Below are positions 12,231 to 16,187 of a DNA stretch of 16,187 bases, one piece after another. Below the pieces are notes generated by a model that was not told the DNA's origin, searched no databases, and saw only the letters and a program-made list of their open reading frames with translations. The stretch covers positions 1 through 16,187 of the forward strand of contig JAZNAQ010000032.1 of NCBI GenBank assembly GCA_045586595.1, given 5' to 3'. This DNA comes from SIG480 sp045586595 (GTDB lineage Bacteria > Bacillota > Clostridia > Oscillospirales > JAAYXM01). The translations under genes were made by a program, and so were the position numbers. Within the stretch, counting starts at the first letter, position 1. Each line of letters starts with the position of its first letter.

Positions 12231-12989
12231 CTATAAATTCTCACTCGCCAAGGTTAATATCTCAGGGCCGTCCTCTGTTATCAACACCGAGTTCTCATAA
12301 TGGGCTGACAGCTTTCCGTCACGTGTCTTAACGGTCCAACCGTCACTCAGCTCTTTGACGGTATATACACCCTGATTGACCATCGGCTCTATAGCTATTG
12401 TCATTCCGCTTACAAGCCGTGCTCCGACACCCGGTTTACCAAAGTTTGGTACCTCGGGCTCCTCATGTAACTTTGCGCCTACGCCGTGGCCAACGTATTT
12501 TCTTACTACAGAAAAGCCGTTGTCTTCGACATAGCACTGAATCGCATGAGAAATATCAGAAATTCTGTTGCCCGTGCGAGCGTATTTTATACCCTCATAG
12601 AAGCTCTGCCGGGTTACATCTATAAGTTTCTGTGCATCTTCGCTTATCTCACCGACAGCAAAGGTATTTGCACAATCACCGATGTAGCCCTGATATGTCG
12701 CCCCTACATCTATCTTTACCAAGTCGCCGCTCTTGATTTTTCGCGGCCCCGGTATTCCGTGAATTACTTCGTCGTTTATCGATATACAAGCTGCCCCGGG
12801 AAAGCCGGCGTATCCAAGGAAGCTCGGATATGCGCCGTCTTTCTCTATAGACCGCTTAATTAACTCGTTAAGCTCGCCTGTTGTAATTCCCGGTGCCACT
12901 GCACGACCTGCAGCAGCAAGAGCATTTGCTGCGATGCGACCTGCACACCGCATAAGCTCTATTTCACGTTGTGATTTAATCTGTATCAA
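12231..12989 (-). CDS. map: methionine aminopeptidase, type I
   Basis: The 252-residue metalloenzyme removes the initiator Met from new proteins with small second residues. All expected active-site residues are present: His77, Asp94, Asp105, His168, Glu201 and Glu232. The N-terminal zinc-finger extension of long forms is absent, so this is the short type Ia form. The start is TTG (minus strand of 12987-12989), 8 bases after GGAGGA at 12998-13003, and gives the standard MIQIKSQREIELMR beginning; there is no ATG alternative nearby. It lies 63 bases after adk, a gap with two very small stem-loops and no clear promoter. Confidence 0.96.
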   Translation of the reverse strand: MIQIKSQREIELMRCAGRIAANALAAAGRAVAPGITTGELNELIKRSIEKDGAYPSFLGYAGFPGAACISINDEVIHGIPGPRKIKSGDLVKIDVGATYQGYIGDCANTFAVGEISEDAQKLIDVTRQSFYEGIKYARTGNRISDISHAIQCYVEDNGFSVVRKYVGHGVGAKLHEEPEVPNFGKPGVGARLVSGMTIAIEPMVNQGVYTVKELSDGWTVKTRDGKLSAHYENSVLITEDGPEILTLASENL

Positions 12990-13052
12990 AAGCCAAATCC
13001 TCCAACAACTGTATAAACAGTGATATGAAGCGTTAATCGCTCTTTTTGAATT

Positions 13053-13685
13053 CTACACTCCGAGTGCTTCAAAAACAAGTCGAGACGTGTCGTCTATTCC
13101 GCTCTGTCCCATAATTGTTTTTAGAATACCCTTAGCCTTGTAGAAAGCAACGAGCGGCTCTGTCTGCTCGTGATACACGCGAAGTCTGTCGCGCACAGTC
13201 TCGGGAGCGTCATCCGCGCGAAGGACAAGCCTGCCTTTGCAAGAGTCACATACTCCCTCAACCTTCGGCTGTTTGTGCTCGATATGATAGGACGCACCGC
13301 AATTCTCGCAAACACGGCGGCCCGACATACGGCGCTCAATCGCCGAATCGTCTACCTCTATCGAGAGGACTGTGTCAATTTCAACACCCATGCTGTCAAG
13401 AGCTTCTGCCTGGGGAACAGTTCTCGGCATGCCGTCAAGAATAAATCCATTCTTGCAGTCATCTTCAGAAAGTCTCTCAGACACGATGCCGACTATGACA
13501 TCATCCGGAACAAGTTTTCCTGCGTCCATGAACGACTTTGCCATCATTCCGCGTTCTGTCTTGTTCTTTATTGCCTCACGAAGAATGTTACCCGTCGAAA
13601 TCGTCGGGATATTGAGTTTATTGCAAATAATCTCTGCCTGAGTTCCCTTTCCGGCACCCGGAGCGCCGAGGAGTATAAGTTTCAC
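13053..13685 (-). CDS. adk: adenylate kinase (zinc-lid type)
   Basis: The 210-residue enzyme catalyses ATP + AMP to 2 ADP and keeps adenylate pools balanced. The P-loop GAPGAGKGT is at 7-15 and the AMP-site motif DGMPRT at 84-89 (Met where Phe is usual). The LID domain has four Cys at 126, 129, 146 and 149, typical of zinc-binding Gram-positive adenylate kinases. The start is GTG (minus strand of 13683-13685) behind AAGGAGG, giving the expected MKLILLGAPG beginning. It follows secY after 14 bases, and its place between secY and map is standard for the spc operon of Firmicutes. Confidence 0.97.
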   Translation of the reverse strand: MKLILLGAPGAGKGTQAEIICNKLNIPTISTGNILREAIKNKTERGMMAKSFMDAGKLVPDDVIVGIVSERLSEDDCKNGFILDGMPRTVPQAEALDSMGVEIDTVLSIEVDDSAIERRMSGRRVCENCGASYHIEHKQPKVEGVCDSCKGRLVLRADDAPETVRDRLRVYHEQTEPLVAFYKAKGILKTIMGQSGIDDTSRLVFEALGV

Positions 13686-13699
13686 TGCGCTTTTCCTCC

Positions 13700-14998
13700 T
13701 TATTCAAGGAACCCCTTGTAGTTTCTCATCATCATCTGAGATTCAAGCTGCTTTACAGTTTCAAGAGCAACACCAACTACGATGAGTACTGATGTACCAC
13801 CTATAGAGAGATTGATTGAAGGTGTAAACTTGCCTACCAAAATCGGAAGAACAGCGATAACACCAAGGAAGAGTGCTCCGAAAAGAGTAATCTTATTGAT
13901 AACCTTTGAGATAAAGTCGGCTGTAGGTCTGCCCGGACGGAAGCCCGGAATAAATCCGCCGTTGTTCTTAAGGTTATTTGCAATCTCAAAAGGGTTGTAC
14001 TGAATTGCTGTGTAGAAGTAGCTGAATGCTACAATGAGGAGAAGATAAACTACTGCATAAGTCCAGCTTGTTGTAGCAAACACATGCTCCTGCATAAATC
14101 TCCAGAAGCCGCTTTCGGGCTTCGGGAAGAATGCAGCGATTGTTGCCGGGAAAGTGGTAATTGTCGAAGCGAAGATAATAGGCATAACACCTGACATATT
14201 TACCTTTATCGGCAAATGTGTGCTGCGACCGCCGTACATCTTGCGGCCTACAACGCGCTTTGCATACTGAATGGAAAGTCTGCGTTCTGCACCATCGAAG
14301 AATACGATGAATGCGATAACAGCAAGAAATACAACAACGATTGCTGCAATTCCATACCAATTAAGAGCTGCATAGTTTCCTACGAGTGACTGTATAGCAG
14401 GGAAAACACGAGAGATGATGCTTACAAAGAGTATCATCGAGATACCGTTGCCGATACCATGCTCTGTGATTTGTTCGCCAAGCCACATAACAAATGCAGA
14501 ACCTGCAGTGAAAGTAGCGACAATAGAAATCGCAGCGAACGTACCGTTAATACCATCAGTACTGATAAGACTTATGCCCTGCACACCGTTTCTGAGCAAT
14601 GTGTAATATGCAAAGCCCTGAAGGAGTGCGATTGCGATTGTTACATAACGGGTGATTGATGCAATCTTCTTCTTGCCTTCCTCGCCGCCCTCTTTTGCCA
14701 TACGCTCAAGAGACGGGATTGCAACTGAGAGAAGCTGCATGATGATGGATGCGTTGATATACGGCTGTATCGACAGTGCGAAGATATTAGCCTGTGAAAA
14801 CGCACCACCGGACATAGCGTTCATAAAGCCGAGAAGAGTGTTTTCGTATGTTGCAAACATACTTCCGAGAAGAGTACGGTCGATAAACGGAACCGGTACT
14901 ACAGAGCCGAGTCTGAAGATGAGGAGACACACGAGTGTGAATATCATCTTTGAACGAAGCTCAGGTATTCTCCACGCGTTCTTTACTGTCTCTATCAA
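13700..14998 (-). CDS. secY: preprotein translocase subunit SecY
   Basis: This is the 432-residue, ten-helix pore of the Sec translocon, which exports or inserts proteins with SecE, SecG and SecA or the ribosome. Recognisable sections are the plug region GGAFSQANIFALSIQPYINA (64-83), WLGEQITEHGIGNGIS (172-187), the fourth-fifth cytoplasmic loop with ERRLSIQYAKRVVGRK (238-253), NMSGVMPIIFA (267-277), and the conserved NNGGFIPGFRPGRPTADFI (345-363). The start is TTG (minus strand of 14996-14998) placed directly after the rplO TAG with no gap. GAGGTGATC just before it pairs very well with the 16S rRNA end, and the next Met is residue 18 inside the first helix, so TTG is preferred. Confidence 0.96.
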   Translation of the reverse strand: MIETVKNAWRIPELRSKMIFTLVCLLIFRLGSVVPVPFIDRTLLGSMFATYENTLLGFMNAMSGGAFSQANIFALSIQPYINASIIMQLLSVAIPSLERMAKEGGEEGKKKIASITRYVTIAIALLQGFAYYTLLRNGVQGISLISTDGINGTFAAISIVATFTAGSAFVMWLGEQITEHGIGNGISMILFVSIISRVFPAIQSLVGNYAALNWYGIAAIVVVFLAVIAFIVFFDGAERRLSIQYAKRVVGRKMYGGRSTHLPIKVNMSGVMPIIFASTITTFPATIAAFFPKPESGFWRFMQEHVFATTSWTYAVVYLLLIVAFSYFYTAIQYNPFEIANNLKNNGGFIPGFRPGRPTADFISKVINKITLFGALFLGVIAVLPILVGKFTPSINLSIGGTSVLIVVGVALETVKQLESQMMMRNYKGFLE

Positions 14999-15439
14999 CT
15001 AGATCACCTCGACCTTCCCTCCGGCGGCTTCAATCTTTGCCTTTGCCGATTCGGAGAAAGCGTTAGCTTTTACTGTAAGCTTCTTTGTGAGTTCTCCGTT
15101 GCCGAGAACGCGAAGACCGTCCTCAGCCTTGCGGATAATTTTCTTAGCAAGCAACTCTTCTGTGCCTACTACCGCGCCATTGTCAAATGCGTTAAGAGCA
15201 TCGACATTAACTATTGCATAATTCTTTGCAAAGATATTGTTAAAACCACGCTTCGGGAGACGTCTGGTAATCGGCATCTGACCGCCTTCAAATCCTATAC
15301 GGACACCGCCGCCGGATCTTGCGTTCTGACCCTTATGACCTTTTCCCGCTGTTTTACCATTGCCCGAGCCGGGACCCCTGCCCTTACGCTTTACATCAGA
15401 AACAGAGCCTGCTGCGGGAGATAATTCGTGCAGTTTCAT
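14999..15439 (-). CDS. rplO: 50S ribosomal protein L15
   Basis: This 146-residue large-subunit assembly protein begins MKLHELSPAAGSVSDVKRKG, followed by the Gly/Lys-rich extension (GRGPGSGNGKTAGKGHKGQN) and the conserved GFEGGQMPITRRLPKRGF (49-66). The C-terminal globular half is of normal length. Its stop codon abuts the secY start, and the secY ribosome binding site lies in its last codons, so secY translation should be coupled to it. The ATG has GGAGGT upstream. It is preceded by rpmD at a 15-base gap. Confidence 0.97.
   Translation of the reverse strand: MKLHELSPAAGSVSDVKRKGRGPGSGNGKTAGKGHKGQNARSGGGVRIGFEGGQMPITRRLPKRGFNNIFAKNYAIVNVDALNAFDNGAVVGTEELLAKKIIRKAEDGLRVLGNGELTKKLTVKANAFSESAKAKIEAAGGKVEVI
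15002..15011 (-). promoter_or_regulatory. ribosome binding site of secY inside the end of rplO
   Basis: The minus strand reads CGAGGTGATC, a 9-base match (GAGGTGATC) to the anti-Shine-Dalgarno end of 16S rRNA. It is followed by TAG-TTG. The length of this match compensates for a very short spacer and supports the TTG start of secY. Confidence 0.65.
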
Positions 15440-15454
15440 TCCTACACCTCCCTA

Positions 15455-15634
15455 TTAAACTTCTTCGACCTTGACAAGATATGAAATCTGCTTTATCTTG
15501 CCGCGAGTCTGCGCATTGTCAGGCTGCACTGTTACGTTATTGACCTTTTTAAGGCCAAGCGATTTGGCGGTGGCAATGTGCTTATCAATTCTGCCAACCA
15601 AGCTTTTGGTAAGCGTTATTTTAAGTTGAGACAC
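15455..15634 (-). CDS. rpmD: 50S ribosomal protein L30
   Basis: The 59-residue protein was read directly from the minus strand. It begins MSQLKITLTKSLVGRIDKHI, continues with the conserved SLGLKKVNNVTVQPDNAQTR and ends with ISYLVKVEEV. This is the typical L30 length and pattern, including the Gly-Leu-Lys-Lys turn. The start is GTG (minus strand of 15632-15634), 7 bases after AGGAGGG at 15642-15648, which directly follows the rpsE stop. It lies between rpsE and rplO with 15-base gaps on both sides, the standard spc operon order. Confidence 0.96.
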   Translation of the reverse strand: MSQLKITLTKSLVGRIDKHIATAKSLGLKKVNNVTVQPDNAQTRGKIKQISYLVKVEEV

Positions 15635-15649
15635 GACTTTGCCCTCCTA

Positions 15650-16153
15650 CTAATCTTGAATTTCGGCAACTGTTTTTCCACGAAGGAGTGCAACGTCCTC
15701 CGCACCGCGAAGGGACTTAAGGCCCTCCATTGTAGCCGTAACAACGTTCTGCGGGTTGTTGGAACGAAGGCACTTCGTACGAATGTCACGAATACCTGCA
15801 ACCTCCAAAACCGCACGAACAGGACCGCCGGCGATAACACCGGTACCGGGAGCTGCCGGCTTAAGAAGCACCTTACCTGCACCGAAGGTACCTACTACCT
15901 CGTGCGGAATAGTTGTGCCCAAAAGCGCGATTTTTACCAGGTTCTTCTTAGCGTCCTCAATGCCCTTACGGATTGCGTCCGGAACTTCTGCTGCTTTGCC
16001 GAGACCGAAGCCGACGGTGCCTTTACCGTCACCGACAACTACGAGCGCTGCAAACTTAAAGATACGACCGCCCTTAACGGTTTTTGATACTCGGTTAAGA
16101 GATACGACCTTTTCCTGAAACTCATCGTTTCTTTCTTCAAATCTTCCTGCCAT
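15650..16153 (-). CDS. rpsE: 30S ribosomal protein S5
   Basis: This 167-residue small-subunit protein is important for decoding accuracy and subunit assembly. The N-terminal double-stranded RNA-binding-type domain has VVSLNRVSKTVKGGRIFKFA (16-35) and VVGDGKGTVGFGLGKAAEVP. The C-terminal domain has the conserved GTGVIAGGPVRAVLEVAGI and RSNNPQNVVTATMEGL. The length is normal. GGAGGAGG precedes the ATG. It follows rplR by 21 bases and precedes rpmD by 15. Confidence 0.97.
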   Translation of the reverse strand: MAGRFEERNDEFQEKVVSLNRVSKTVKGGRIFKFAALVVVGDGKGTVGFGLGKAAEVPDAIRKGIEDAKKNLVKIALLGTTIPHEVVGTFGAGKVLLKPAAPGTGVIAGGPVRAVLEVAGIRDIRTKCLRSNNPQNVVTATMEGLKSLRGAEDVALLRGKTVAEIQD

Positions 16154-16174
16154 AAAAATCTTACCTCCTCCCGA

Positions 16175-16187
16175 TTAAAACTGAAGT
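16175..16187 (-). CDS. rplR: last codons of 50S ribosomal protein L18 (cut by the window edge)
   Basis: The minus strand reads codons for Leu-Gln-Phe followed by TAA, 21 bases before rpsE. L18 proteins typically end in Gly-Leu-Gln/Glu-Phe, and rplR precedes rpsE in nearly all bacteria. The identification rests on three residues plus gene order. Confidence 0.65.

Noticed and set aside
12990..13052. Two small stem-loops in the map-adk spacer, considered as a terminator or promoter
   Set aside because: Stems of 4-5 bp without a T tract, and no recognisable -35/-10 pair; probably only a longer spacer within one operon.
13170..13721. 183-codon open frame on the plus strand across adk
   Set aside because: It is antisense to a fully recognisable adenylate kinase, has no ribosome binding site and no known protein pattern; it arises from codon bias of the real gene. 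The same holds for long antisense frames at 1210-1644, 1838-2257, 10614-11057 and 15578-16087.
1..16187. CRISPR arrays, tRNA or rRNA genes, transposases, phage genes, attachment sites
   Set aside because: Looked for and not seen; every long coding stretch is accounted for by core or sporulation genes.

Overview
The window looks like a chromosomal segment of an endospore-forming Clostridia bacterium (Firmicutes). The gene order of the ribosomal block, strong GGAGG-type ribosome binding sites, the A/T-rich spacers and the sporulation genes all point that way. A gut-type Oscillospirales-like lineage is my guess from protein style, not something the sequence proves. No rRNA, tRNA, CRISPR array, insertion sequence or prophage gene is visible.

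Region 1 (1-4655). The first codons of an unknown minus-strand gene lie at the left edge, behind a leader that can fold over its own ribosome binding site. Next to it is a two-gene minus-strand operon, parE then parC, encoding a divergent type IIA topoisomerase. The operon has a clear sigma-A-type promoter (4477-4506) and a bidirectional terminator (146-179). parE starts with TTG.

Region 2 (4655-8640), plus strand, is a sporulation and germination cluster. It runs: a DUF2508 (YaaL-type) protein, a BofA-type membrane protein, a BofC-C-terminal-domain-like membrane-anchored protein, a GerA/SpoVAF-family germination protein, and a P-loop ATPase with a decayed second half. Two unlisted items sit in the middle. 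One is a 38-residue Cys-rich membrane miniprotein on the minus strand (5254-5370). The other is a well-formed small-RNA transcription unit (promoter 5454-5482, 5' hairpin, C-rich single strand, intrinsic terminator ending near 5594). Candidate forespore (sigma-G-like) and mother-cell (sigma-E/K-like) promoters precede the BofC-like gene and the ATPase gene.

Region 3 (8652-16187), minus strand, is the 3' half of the spc operon followed by the alpha operon. Its transcription order is rplR (last codons), rpsE, rpmD, rplO, secY, adk, map, a KOW RNA-binding protein, infA, rpmJ, rpsM, rpsK, rpsD, rpoA, rplQ. It ends in a bidirectional terminator shared with the convergent ATPase gene. rpmD (59 aa, GTG start) and the 37-aa form of rpmJ were found by reading the sequence directly. 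Four genes in the window (parE, secY, map, infA) start with TTG and two (adk, rpmD) with GTG, each behind a strong ribosome binding site.

The best leads are the small RNA, the Cys-rich miniprotein, two inverted repeats that can hide ribosome binding sites, a hairpin with the rpoA stop codon in its loop, and an alanine at the main quinolone-contact position of ParC.
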